Source of the DNA: Aminobacter aminovorans
GTDB lineage: Bacteria; Pseudomonadota; Alphaproteobacteria; Rhizobiales; Rhizobiaceae
Length of the DNA: 64,000 bases
Assembly: GCF_900445235.1 (NCBI RefSeq)
Contig: NZ_UFSM01000001.1
Span: 248,001 to 312,000, forward strand
Direction of reading: 5' to 3'
Under the pieces are notes generated by a model. That model had not been told where the DNA came from. It saw only the letters and a list, made by a program, of their open reading frames with translations, and did not search any database. The translations under genes were made by a program, and so were the position numbers. Within the stretch, counting starts at the first letter, position 1; the number at the start of each line of letters is the position of its first letter. Shown piece by piece: positions 7,863 through 15,682 of the stretch.

Positions 7863-10127
7863 CTAATTCCCCAGCAATACGTCGAGGATCGAGGTCTCGC
7901 GACGCTGGGTCGGGCCGCCGACATCGCCGGGAGGAACCGGGCGGCCGCCACCGACATCTGCGGGCGGCACAGGCCGGCCGATTGACGCGGTTGGCTGGTC
8001 TTGCCGGGCGTTTGCGGCGCCTACCTGCTGCCGCACCGGCTGCGGCGCCGGCGGGAAGGTGTTCTCGTCCACCTGCTGGGCCGGCTGGTCGTCGACGGCG
8101 ACGTCGGGGGTTCCGCTGCCCGGGGTCCACGAGCCAGGAAGCGCAGCCATCGGCACGCCCTCATGAGCGGCGACCATGAATTCGTGCCAGGCCAGCGCCG
8201 GCAGTGCGCCGCCGGTGACCTTCTTCATCGGCTTGCCGTCGTCATTGCCAAACCACACGCCGGTGGTCAGGTTCGCGGTGAAGCCGACGAACCAGGCATC
8301 GCGTGAATTCTGGCTGGTGCCGGTCTTGCCGGCTGCCGGCCATGCGAAGGCGGCTTTCTTGGCCGTACCCTCCTCGACCGCGCCGGTCATCATCGCGTTC
8401 ATCATGCCAACGACTTCGGGGCTGATGACGCGCGGACCGCCGCCTGCGGTGTTCTCGTAGAGTACCTTGCCCTCGGTGGTGGTAACGCGGCGGATGATGT
8501 GCACCTCGGGCCTGTAGCCGCCATTGGCGAAGGGCACGTAGGCAGCGGTCAGCTCGAGCGGGGTCACCTCGGAAGTGCCGAGCGAGATCGAGACATTGGG
8601 CTGCAGCTCGGACTCGATACCCATGCGATGGGCGGCTTCGACGACCGCGTTGGGCCCGACTTCCATGGCGAGCTGTGCCGCCACCGAGTTCAGCGATTTC
8701 GCCAGTGCGGTCTTCAGCGTCACCCGGCCATAATATTTGCCGTTGTAATTTTCCGGCGTCCACTTGCCGATCTTGATCGGCGCGTCGTTGCGGATGCTGT
8801 CGGGTGTCCGACCCTGCTCAAGTGCCGCCATGTAGACAAAGGGCTTGAACGCCGAGCCCGGCTGGCGCCGCGCTTCGGAGGCGCGGTCGAACTGACTGGT
8901 GGCATAGTCGTAGCCGCCGACCATGGCGCGCACTGCACCCGTATTGTCGATCGACACCAACGCGCCCTGGCTGACATTGAGTTTCTGGCCATTCTCGTCG
9001 ACAAGCCGCCGGATCGATTTCTCGGCGATCTGCTGCAGCGTCATGTCGACAGTGGTGTCGACGACGATGTCGGACTGCACCTCGCCGATCAGCTCGGGAA
9101 GCTCCTGCATGACGCGATCGGCGACATAGTTTTCCGAACCGGTCCAGAACGAGGCGACGCGGGTCGCCGGCGCGTTCGTGGCGTTGGCCAGTTCCTTGTC
9201 GCCGATCATGCCCTGGTCACGCATGGCAGCAAGGACCAGCTGGGCGCGGTCGCCGGCGGCCTTGGGGTCACGCGCCGGCGACAGCCGCGACGGCGCCTTG
9301 AGCAGACCGGCCAGAAGTGCTGCCTCGGCCAGCGTCACGTCGCGCGAGGACTTGCCGAAGTAGCGCCGCGAGGCGGCTTCCACACCATAGGAACCGGAGC
9401 CGAAGAACACCCGGTTGAGATACATTTCAAGGATCTGGTCCTTGGTGTGCTTCTGCTCCAGCCACATTGCCAAGAGCACTTCCTGGACCTTGCGCTCCAG
9501 CGTGCGGTCGGGCTTCAGGAACAGGTTCTTTGCCAGCTGCTGGGTCAGCGTCGAGCCGCCCTGGGTGAAACGGCCATTGAGGAAACGTGTCGACACGGCG
9601 CGCGCCAGGCCAATGGGGTCGAAACCGAAATGCGAATAGAAGCGCTTGTCCTCGATCGCGATTACGGCTTGCGGAATGTAAGGCGACATCTGGTGCAGGC
9701 CGACAGCCTCGCCGCCGGTCATGCCGCGATTGGCGACGAGCTGGCCGTCGACGCCGACGATCTTGATGTTAGGCGAACGGTCGGGAATGGCCCAGGTGGT
9801 GGCGCTGGGCATCTTGGCGCCGTAGTAGACGACGATGCCGGCAGCGGCGATGCCGCCCCAGATGGCGAGAACGAAGCACCAGTAGACCAGGCGACCGAAG
9901 ATGCCGAACAGGCCGCGCTTGGGCTTGTGCGAGCGGCCGCGGCCGCGTTCGGGCGCGCGGCCCTTGGACGATTTGCGCTTGGCGGGCTGCTTGCGGCGGC
10001 TGGGCACGACGCGGTCCTCCTCGCGCACCGAAAAGACGTCGTCCTCCGCATCATTGCGCGGTCCATCGAAGCTGGGCTCGATGCGTCTGTCGTTCCGGTT
10101 CGCCATACCTGTTTGTCCGGCCCCCAT
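7863..10127 (-). CDS. Class A penicillin-binding protein (PBP1A family)
   Basis: The 754-residue bifunctional peptidoglycan synthase has a basic cytoplasmic tail (residues 1-75) and one membrane anchor (about 78-102). The GT51 transglycosylase has catalytic Glu159 in AIEDKRFYSHFG, plus GGSTLTQQLAKN. The transpeptidase has SxxK in PGSAFKPF, SxN in AKSLNS and KTGTS. The C-terminus is a Pro-rich tail of about 100 residues. It polymerises and cross-links murein in the periplasm. An alternative ATG at 10106 (MANRNDRR) is equally plausible as start and would shorten the protein by 7 residues. Confidence 0.94.
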   Translation of the reverse strand: MGAGQTGMANRNDRRIEPSFDGPRNDAEDDVFSVREEDRVVPSRRKQPAKRKSSKGRAPERGRGRSHKPKRGLFGIFGRLVYWCFVLAIWGGIAAAGIVVYYGAKMPSATTWAIPDRSPNIKIVGVDGQLVANRGMTGGEAVGLHQMSPYIPQAVIAIEDKRFYSHFGFDPIGLARAVSTRFLNGRFTQGGSTLTQQLAKNLFLKPDRTLERKVQEVLLAMWLEQKHTKDQILEMYLNRVFFGSGSYGVEAASRRYFGKSSRDVTLAEAALLAGLLKAPSRLSPARDPKAAGDRAQLVLAAMRDQGMIGDKELANATNAPATRVASFWTGSENYVADRVMQELPELIGEVQSDIVVDTTVDMTLQQIAEKSIRRLVDENGQKLNVSQGALVSIDNTGAVRAMVGGYDYATSQFDRASEARRQPGSAFKPFVYMAALEQGRTPDSIRNDAPIKIGKWTPENYNGKYYGRVTLKTALAKSLNSVAAQLAMEVGPNAVVEAAHRMGIESELQPNVSISLGTSEVTPLELTAAYVPFANGGYRPEVHIIRRVTTTEGKVLYENTAGGGPRVISPEVVGMMNAMMTGAVEEGTAKKAAFAWPAAGKTGTSQNSRDAWFVGFTANLTTGVWFGNDDGKPMKKVTGGALPALAWHEFMVAAHEGVPMAALPGSWTPGSGTPDVAVDDQPAQQVDENTFPPAPQPVRQQVGAANARQDQPTASIGRPVPPADVGGGRPVPPGDVGGPTQRRETSILDVLLGN

Positions 10128-10246
10128 GCCAATGGCGTTCCGGTTGGACAGTAAATGCGGCGATTTAAGGAGGCCTTAAACAACCGGAGCTGCCGCCCTG
10201 TGGGCAAGGCGCAACGGCCGCGCTGTGGATAGGGGTGACCGACACA

Positions 10247-10276
10247 GCAAAACCGCCGTCCTTGCGGGCGGCGGTT
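10247..10276 (-). terminator. Candidate terminator after the small lipoprotein gene
   Basis: Read on the minus strand, AACCGCCG, a 10-nt loop and CGGCGGTT form a perfect 8-bp stem whose last bases run into TTTT. It lies 17 bp downstream of the lipoprotein stop codon and upstream of the PBP gene. Confidence 0.6.
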
Positions 10277-10292
10277 TGCGGGTCGGCTCATG

Positions 10293-10523
10293 TCACTGCG
10301 GGATAGGATCAGGACGCGGGTCGTTCGGCTTGTCGGGGCGATCCGGCTTGTCGCTGCCCTTGTAGCATGGGCTCGAGGGATCGTTCTTGTCGCAGCAATT
10401 GCTGCTCTGCAGATAGCGCGGGTCCTTCGGTTTCCATTCGCAGCGGCGGATCTCGGTCGACTGGCACGCAGTGACCGCCGAAGCGGCGACTACGGCCAGA
10501 ATGATATTGCGGAATGCACTCAT
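10293..10523 (-). CDS. Small cysteine-containing lipoprotein, hypothetical
   Basis: The 76-residue product begins MSAFRNIILAVVAASAVTACQ, a type II signal with lipobox AVTAC. A Pro/Asp/Lys-rich tail follows, with a short Cys cluster (RRCEWKP, SSNCCDKNDPSSPCYKG). The ATG at 10523 has a strong AAAGGAGAG ribosome-binding site; the open frame upstream of it is not needed. It is probably anchored in the inner or outer membrane. Function unknown. Confidence 0.7.
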   Translation of the reverse strand: MSAFRNIILAVVAASAVTACQSTEIRRCEWKPKDPRYLQSSNCCDKNDPSSPCYKGSDKPDRPDKPNDPRPDPIPQ

Positions 10524-10728
10524 GGTTCTCTCCTTTGAAATGAATTTTCCCACCTCACGAGACTGGGTCGCAGCCAAGGGCGAAATGGTTCAAAAGAGAT
10601 TTGAGATTTTTTGCGCTGCCTCTAATCGGTAGCAGGACAGGGCAGCGGCGCCGAGATGATGACCCCCAACGTGGCGTTGGACCTGAATCGGCAGCAGCTT
10701 GGAGGTCCGGCGGCAGTGGCTGCCGCTT

Positions 10729-10929
10729 CTATGGTCCGGTCGTCTTGTGGAGGGCAGCTGAGACCCGCTCGCGCAGCATCTCGGCGATGTCTGTGGCCAT
10801 GTGCAGGCGGACACGGCCGCCGCGGGCATCGACGAGCGTCACGGCGACGCCGTCCAGCGTGTCGTCCTTGGCAGCCTCGACGGCCGCCACCATGAACTCA
10901 TGTTCCTTGCGATCGGTTTTTTCGGCCAT
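10729..10929 (-). CDS. Small hypothetical protein
   Basis: The 66-residue protein is charged and soluble (starts MAEKTDRKEHEFMVAAVEAAKDD) and has a GGGAGC ribosome-binding site. It has no motif I recognise. The middle (VAVTLVDARGGRVRLHMATDIAEMLRERV) looks like a strand-strand-helix unit. It is followed closely by other small minus-strand genes that may be stress- or envelope-related. Confidence 0.55.
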   Translation of the reverse strand: MAEKTDRKEHEFMVAAVEAAKDDTLDGVAVTLVDARGGRVRLHMATDIAEMLRERVSAALHKTTGP

Positions 10930-10965
10930 GGCTATGCTCCCTGGCTGGCAGAACCGATCATACGC

Positions 10966-11217
10966 CTATTCGTCATCTTCGTCGCTGCCGCCTGATTTGG
11001 CCCAGGAGTGCGGGCTGATGCGTTTCTGGGTGTCGCTGTCGACATAGGCCCACCAGCCTGCGTCGCTGTCGTCCCACTGGCCGCCGGCGGCCTGCAGGCG
11101 CGCCAGCGAGCGATACTGCGCGACAGATTCATTCTCCTGGCCGTCGCGGTCGGTCCAGTAGACCGTAACCTTGGAGCCATCGGTGGGGGCGGAAGCGATC
11201 GGCAGTTTGGCGCTCAT
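10966..11217 (-). CDS. Small acidic hypothetical protein
   Basis: The 83-residue product starts at the ATG at 11217, preceded by GAGGGACC. The N-terminal part (SKVTVYWTDRDGQENESVAQYRSLARL) suggests a small beta sheet, and the C-terminus is very acidic (GGSDEDDE). I do not recognise a family. Codon use matches its neighbours. Confidence 0.6.
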   Translation of the reverse strand: MSAKLPIASAPTDGSKVTVYWTDRDGQENESVAQYRSLARLQAAGGQWDDSDAGWWAYVDSDTQKRISPHSWAKSGGSDEDDE

Positions 11218-11290
11218 GTGGGTCCCTCGAATTGCTTCTGGCCAACGATAGACGACCGCGCGGCCTGGTAAAACCACGCGGCAGCGAAAG

Positions 11291-11590
11291 TCAGCGGCGG
11301 CTGAGAAGGGCAGCAAGAAGGCCGAAGACCGCGACGCCGACAAGTGCTGTCGTCATCGGATTGTCCTGGGCGGTTTTCTGCGCCACACGCGCCTGCTTGC
11401 GCATCGCCGGCAGTGCTTCGGTAAAGCGATCGTAGAAACCTTCATAGAGCTCCGAGGCGCTTTCGCGGCTGTCGGCAAGGGCTGCGGAGCCACGCTTGGA
11501 CATCGTCTTGGTCAGCGAAGCAACCTGCTTTGTCAGCTGGGAAATCTGTTCTTCGAGGTCAGCCTGGATTTCTTCACGGGTGGAAGCCAT
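11291..11590 (-). CDS. DUF883/ElaB-like membrane-anchored protein
   Basis: The 99-residue product has an amphipathic, probably coiled-coil N-terminal region (ADLEEQISQLTKQVASLTKTMSKRG). A linker and a single C-terminal membrane helix (MTTALVGVAVFGLLAALLSRR) follow. This architecture is that of YqjD/ElaB/DUF883 proteins, some of which bind ribosomes at the inner membrane in E. coli. The ATG at 11590 has an AAAGGA ribosome-binding site, so the longer frame to 11623 is not favoured. Confidence 0.7.
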   Translation of the reverse strand: MASTREEIQADLEEQISQLTKQVASLTKTMSKRGSAALADSRESASELYEGFYDRFTEALPAMRKQARVAQKTAQDNPMTTALVGVAVFGLLAALLSRR

Positions 11591-11734
11591 TCGTATGCGT
11601 CCTTTCATCTGGTACTCACCCAAACGGCTCAGGCCAGGTGTTCGTTCCCTCGACGGGACCGAACGCCGCAGGCCGGCCCCGCGAAATTCATCGGTCGCCG
11701 GGCCGGAAAACTCACGATATCAACAGCTTGCGCC

Positions 11735-12352
11735 TCAGCTGTGGGCGAAGATGTCTTCTTCGTCCCAGCCCATAAGATCGAGCTTGGCGCGGGTGGGCAG
11801 GAAGCGGAAGCAGGCCTCGGCCTCGTTGGTGCGACCATCGCGCTCGAGCCGGCTGGCCAACACATCGCGCAGGCGGTGAAGGTAGAGCACATCGGAGGCA
11901 GCGTATTCGAGCTGCTCGGGCGACAGCGTCTCGGCGGCCCAGTCGGACGACTGCTGTTGCTTGGAAAGCGACACGCCGAGAAGCTCGTTGCAGATGTCCT
12001 TGAGGCCATGGCGGTCGGTATAGGTGCGGGTCAGGCGCGAGGCGATCTTGGTACAGAAGACCGGCTCGGTCATCACGCCGAAGGCGTTGTAGAGCACGGC
12101 GATGTCGAAGCGGCCGAAATGGAACAGCTTCGTCACCTTGCGGTTCTTCAGAAGCGCGGTGAGGTTCGGTGCCTTCTTCTGGCCGGGCGCGATCTGGATG
12201 ACGTCGGCGGTGCCGTCGCCCGGCGAGATCTGGACGACGCAGAGGCGGTCGCGATGCGGGTTCAGGCCCAGCGTCTCGGTGTCGATGGCAACGGCATCGA
12301 CGTCGTAGTGCTGGAGGTCGGGAAGGTCGTTTTTGTGGAAGCGGATGGTCAT
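11735..12352 (-). CDS. Ribonuclease D-like 3'-5' exonuclease
   Basis: The 205-residue protein holds only the DEDD exonuclease domain: DTETLGL (about 24-30) is motif I, LFHFGRFDIAVL motif II and YAASDVLYLHRLRDVL motif III with its Tyr. It lacks the HRDC domains of full-length E. coli RNase D, as is usual for the short alphaproteobacterial form. It probably trims structured RNAs. An inverted repeat (12361-12396) separates it from the peptidase gene upstream. Confidence 0.85.
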   Translation of the reverse strand: MTIRFHKNDLPDLQHYDVDAVAIDTETLGLNPHRDRLCVVQISPGDGTADVIQIAPGQKKAPNLTALLKNRKVTKLFHFGRFDIAVLYNAFGVMTEPVFCTKIASRLTRTYTDRHGLKDICNELLGVSLSKQQQSSDWAAETLSPEQLEYAASDVLYLHRLRDVLASRLERDGRTNEAEACFRFLPTRAKLDLMGWDEEDIFAHS

Positions 12353-12360
12353 GCGTGTCT

Positions 12361-12396
12361 CCGATCGCGGCTTGGCTTCTCAGTTGCCGCGATCGG
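12361..12396. repeat. Perfect 10-bp inverted repeat between peptidase and RNase D genes
   Basis: CCGATCGCGG and CCGCGATCGG are separated by 16 nt. There is no T-run on the minus strand, so it is a weak terminator at best. It could instead stabilise mRNA ends or be an operator, because it lies just upstream of the RNase D start. Confidence 0.5.
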
Positions 12397-12428
12397 AGGA
12401 AAAATCAATAGAAACCTCGGTTTCTACC

Positions 12429-13817
12429 TCACTTGCGGGTCAGCGCCTCGAGGATGCGCGCCCAGGAGCGCTGGCCCTTGTGGAAGGAGGCCAGATCGTA
12501 TTTCTCGTTCGGTGAGTGGATGCGGTCGTCAGGCAAGGCGAAGCCGACGAGCAGCGACTCCATGCCAAGGAAGCTCTGGAAGTCGCCGACGATCGGGATC
12601 GAGCCACCCATGGCGAGCATTACTGCCGGCTTGGGCCACTCGTCCGACAGCGCATCCTTGGCCTTGGCCAGGAACGGCGAGTCGTAGGAAAGCTGGATTG
12701 CCGGCCCGGCGCCATGCTCGTGGAACTCGACGCTGCAATCGGCCGGGATGCGTGCCTTCACGAAGTCGCGGAACGCTGCACGGATTTTGTCCGGGTTCTG
12801 CTTGTGCACGAGGCGGAACGAAACCTTGGCCGAAGCTTCCGCTGCAATGACGGTCTTGAAGCCCTTGCCGGTGTAGCCGCCTGATATGCCGTTGAACTCG
12901 GCGGTCGGGCGAGCCCAGACAAGCTCGAGGATCGACCGGCCCTTCTCGCCCGAGGGGATCGACAGACCGATCTCGCCGAGGAAGTTTTCCGCCGTTTCGC
13001 CGAGGGTTTCCCACGACTTCAGCACCTGCGAGGGCGTCTCCTCGACGCCGTCGTAGAAGCCAGGGATGGTAACGCCGCCATTGTCGTCATGAATGGCTGC
13101 CAGCACCTTAGAAAGGATGCGCACCGGATTGGCGGCCGCACCACCATATTCGCCCGAATGCAGGTCGCGGTCGGCGGCCTTGACGATCACCTCCTCGCCG
13201 ACGAGGCCGCGCAGGCCGACGCAGATGGCGGGCGTCTGGCGATCCCACATGCCGGTGTCGCAGACCATGGCGAAATCGGCCTTCAGTTCCGCGCCATTGG
13301 CCTCGAGGAACGGCTTGAGCGAGGGTGAGCCGGACTCCTCCTCGCCCTCGAACAGAAGCGTGATCCTGCATGGCAGACCACCATGCACCTCTTTCCAGGC
13401 GCGGCAGGCCTCGACGAACAGCATCAGCTGGCCTTTGTCGTCGGACGAGCCGCGGCCGGTGATGACCTTGATGCCGCCTGCGATCTCCTTGATCTTGGGA
13501 TCGAAGGGATCGTCTTCCCAGAGGTTAAGCGGGTCGACCGGCTGCACGTCGTAGTGGCCATAGAACAGTACATGCGGCGAGCCGGCGGGACCGTCGTGAT
13601 GGGCGACCACCATCGGATGACCTGGCGTGTCGCGCACGCTGGCGTCGAAGCCGATGGTCTTGAGATCGGCGACCAGCCATTCGGCGGCCTTGCGGCAATC
13701 GCCTGCGAAGGCCGAGTCGGTAGAGATCGACTTGAGGCGGAGCAGCTCGAACAGGCGCTCCAGGCTCTGGTCGAGATTCTGGTCGAGGCGATCGAGAACG
13801 GGTGCGACTGCGGACAT
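12429..13817 (-). CDS. M20 family dipeptidase
   Basis: The 462-residue zinc metallopeptidase shows the metal and catalytic motifs in order: FYGHYDVQP (His ligand and catalytic Asp), TGRGSSDDKGQ (bridging Asp), LLFEGEEESGSPS (general-base Glu and ligand Glu) and VCDTGMW. The central dimerisation lid lies near residues 205-340. Such enzymes hydrolyse dipeptides or N-acyl amino acids in the cytosol. The gene appears monocistronic. Confidence 0.9.
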   Translation of the reverse strand: MSAVAPVLDRLDQNLDQSLERLFELLRLKSISTDSAFAGDCRKAAEWLVADLKTIGFDASVRDTPGHPMVVAHHDGPAGSPHVLFYGHYDVQPVDPLNLWEDDPFDPKIKEIAGGIKVITGRGSSDDKGQLMLFVEACRAWKEVHGGLPCRITLLFEGEEESGSPSLKPFLEANGAELKADFAMVCDTGMWDRQTPAICVGLRGLVGEEVIVKAADRDLHSGEYGGAAANPVRILSKVLAAIHDDNGGVTIPGFYDGVEETPSQVLKSWETLGETAENFLGEIGLSIPSGEKGRSILELVWARPTAEFNGISGGYTGKGFKTVIAAEASAKVSFRLVHKQNPDKIRAAFRDFVKARIPADCSVEFHEHGAGPAIQLSYDSPFLAKAKDALSDEWPKPAVMLAMGGSIPIVGDFQSFLGMESLLVGFALPDDRIHSPNEKYDLASFHKGQRSWARILEALTRK

Positions 13818-13927
13818 TTGAGGTGCCTTTCGATTCTTCTGGCGCGCAACCTAGTGGGCCGATGTGAAAACGAAAAGGCGGCAGGATTGGGCCAGCGCCC
13901 ATGCTGCGGAGCTTGCTGATCGTGGAC

Positions 13928-13969
13928 AAAAAAGTGCCGCCGTGGTGGAGGGGGGAGCCACGGCGGCAC
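13928..13969 (-). terminator. Strong rho-independent terminator
   Basis: A perfect 12-bp stem (GTGCCGCCGTGG with CCACGGCGGCAC) and a 12-nt loop are followed on the minus strand by six T residues. The nearest minus-strand gene, the tautomerase, ends about 190 bp earlier, so the terminator most likely belongs to the small RNA described above. Confidence 0.85.
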
Positions 13970-14100
13970 ATTCTTAAACGGTGCGGCAGCCCGGAGAGGG
14001 GGATGAGGCTGCCGCAGGGTCCGGATAGGCGGGGGACGGGCCTGAGACCGGACTTCGGCAAAAACTGCCGATGCCCTACATTTGTTCCTTTGAACGTGGC
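13928..14100 (-). ncRNA. Candidate trans-acting small RNA with CU-rich loops
   Basis: Read on the minus strand, this gene-free stretch has four consecutive hairpins. They are a 5-bp stem at 14056-14070, a 6-bp stem at 14019-14053, a perfect 10-bp stem at 13982-14016, and a perfect 12-bp stem at 13934-13969 followed by TTTTTT (13928-13933), a textbook terminator. The loops or spacers of the last three are rich in C and U (CCCGTCCCCCGCC, TCATCCCCCTCTCCG, CTCCCCCCTCCA) and could pair with Shine-Dalgarno sequences. This organisation is known for anti-SD regulatory RNAs in rhizobia (for example the alpha-r14 family) and other alphaproteobacteria. The 5' end is a guess; a TAATCT element near 14122-14127 could be its -10 box. 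Confidence 0.62.
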
Positions 14101-14160
14101 GATTCAAGGGCACGTAGATTACACTTTTGTAACATGCGCGTGATCGGGGCGCCGCCCTGG

Positions 14161-14370
14161 TCAGCCCTTGCCGCGCGGTCGACGGTACTGTTCGACAGCC
14201 ATTCCGCCGACGCCCCAATCCCCCAAATCGACTTCATTTATAACCACGAACTCTGTCGTCGGATCCTTGTCCAGGACGTCGACAAGAAGATCGGTTGCCC
14301 CGTTGATCAGGGCGGCTTTCTGCTCCGTCGTCACGCCTTCACGGGTGATCTTGAAATTGACGTAGGACAT
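14161..14370 (-). CDS. 4-Oxalocrotonate tautomerase-like protein lacking Pro1
   Basis: The 69-residue product has the tautomerase pattern YVNFKITREGVTTEQKAALINGATDLLVDVLDKDPTTEFVVINEVDLGDWGVGG. Family members normally begin Met-Pro, and after Met removal the Pro is the catalytic general base; here the second codon is TCC (Ser). It lies 24 bp downstream of a truncated NTF2-like gene whose promoter region is deleted. I infer that the gene is inactive or has lost its original activity. It is intact as a reading frame. Confidence 0.78.
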   Translation of the reverse strand: MSYVNFKITREGVTTEQKAALINGATDLLVDVLDKDPTTEFVVINEVDLGDWGVGGMAVEQYRRPRGKG

Positions 14371-14394
14371 TCTTCTGCTCCCACTCCCGGCGGC

Positions 14395-14640
14395 TCACTT
14401 CGACTGCAGGTCGAAGTGAAAAACCTTTGAGATGATCTGCCAACGGCCATCGAGCTTCACCAACGTCAGGAAGTCGGTAAAATGCTTCAGGCCGATGACG
14501 CAGTTGAGCTTGGCGAAGGCCGTCACCGGACCGGCGAATTCGATCGAAACGATGCGATCGCTGCGTGTCTCCGACCGGCTGGCCGGCGAGGGCCGCTTGT
14601 CGACGATGGGGAAGTACTCCGCCATGGTCAGCCGCAGCAG
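14395..14640 (-). pseudogene. 5'-truncated NTF2-like (SnoaL-type) gene
   Basis: The frame from about 14635 down to the stop at 14395 reads like the C-terminal two thirds of a nuclear transport factor 2-like protein: MAEYFPIVDKRPSPASRSETRSDR, then TAFAKLNCVIGLKHFTDFLTLVKLDGRWQIISKVFHFDL. Upstream of this the frame continues to 14694, but those residues are antisense to an HxlR remnant and unlike the family. The normal N-terminal helices are missing. It forms an operon with the tautomerase downstream. Confidence 0.65.
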
Positions 14641-14641
14641 C

Positions 14642-14909
14642 GGCCCGCGCCGCTTCGGCCAGCTGCGCCACGACATCCCCGCAATTTTCGGCAAAGGTGC
14701 TGACCGGACGGCTGCGCGATCTCGAGGCCAAGGGCGTTTTGTGGCGCCGCGTGATGCCGACGTCGCCGCCCTCGGTGGAGTACGGCCTGACCGACCTCGG
14801 CACCGAGTTCCAGCCAGCGATCGCGGCCATCGTGGCGATCGGCCACAAGCTCAAGCAGCGCCAGGCTGCCCACGTCCAGTCGGGCGACATGGCGGTGGCA
14901 GCCTCCTGA
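14642..14909 (+). pseudogene. Truncated, frameshifted HxlR family regulator
   Basis: Two plus-strand frames together give an HxlR winged-helix C-terminus. GPRRFGQLRHDIPAI is in one frame (to about 14686); SAKVLTGRLRDLEAKGVL and PPSVEYGLTDLGTEFQPAI are in the next frame, ending at the TGA at 14907-14909. A single extra T in the TTTT run at 14685-14688 explains the shift. The N-terminal part with the metal/thiol sensing Cys is absent. It is back to back with the truncated NTF2-like gene, so one deletion removed both 5' ends. Confidence 0.65.
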
Positions 14910-15028
14910 TATCGACACGGTGTGGGCTGGCGGCCAATGTCAGTTGCCGGGGCCCCGCCCCTTTGCACAAGGATGCTGCCCGCCTAGTCTGGGCAAATCA
15001 GCCAATTCAATTATGGAATGACCAATCC

Positions 15029-15505
15029 ATGCCCGTGCATGTCCGAGCCGCCCTGCCTCAAGACGCCAGCCCCATGGCCCGAATCCTCAACGAAATCATC
15101 GACATCGGCGGAACCACCGCGCTTCGCGAAAAGTTCGATGAAGAGCGCATCATCGACTACTTCATCTCGCCGAAACTCGGAATCAGCTGCTTCGTGGCCC
15201 TGGAGGGCGAGCAGGTGCTGGGGTTCCAGTCGCTCGACTGGGCCGACCCGGACTGGCCGGGCGATAGGCTGCCCTCCGACTGGGGCGTCATTGCAACCTT
15301 CGTCGATCCGCACGCACACAAGCGGGGCGCCGGACGGGCATTGTTCGCCAACACGGTGGAAGCCGCGAAAAAGGCGGGCGTCAGCTTCATCGACGCAACC
15401 ATCCGCAAGGAAAACACCGGCGGCCAGGCGTATTACGGGGGCATTGGCTTTACCGACTATCGCGAGAGCGCCGAGACCATTTCAAAGCATTTCGCGCCGC
15501 TCTGA
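15029..15505 (+). CDS. GNAT family N-acetyltransferase
   Basis: The 158-residue product has the acetyl-CoA binding region VIATFVDPHAHKRGAGRALFANTVEAAKKAG (about residues 85-118). The C-terminal AYYGGIGFTDY segment is typical of phosphinothricin/methionine sulfone acetyltransferase-like GNATs. The ATG at 15029 gives the family N-terminus MPVHVRAALPQDASPMARILNEII; the upstream frame belongs to the HxlR remnant. The substrate is unknown. It stands alone before polA. Confidence 0.85.
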   Translation: MPVHVRAALPQDASPMARILNEIIDIGGTTALREKFDEERIIDYFISPKLGISCFVALEGEQVLGFQSLDWADPDWPGDRLPSDWGVIATFVDPHAHKRGAGRALFANTVEAAKKAGVSFIDATIRKENTGGQAYYGGIGFTDYRESAETISKHFAPL

Positions 15506-15682
15506 AGGGGCACCAAGGTCGCCCTGCGGCGCTTGAATGTTTCCGGTGGCAGCACGTCAGCAGCCACCTTGCCCGTGGCGCCGGGCCGACCGCAGCAGAT
15601 GGTGTCAACGACTTGTCAGTAGACGGCGGCAAAGCCCGCTTGACCATGGACAGCCGCGCTGCGTCAAGTTACCCGTATCGCC

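Noticed and set aside
8499..10154. 551-codon plus-strand frame opposite the PBP gene
   Set aside because: It mirrors the PBP1A gene, has no domain, and its start overlaps the PBP reading frame without a ribosome-binding site.
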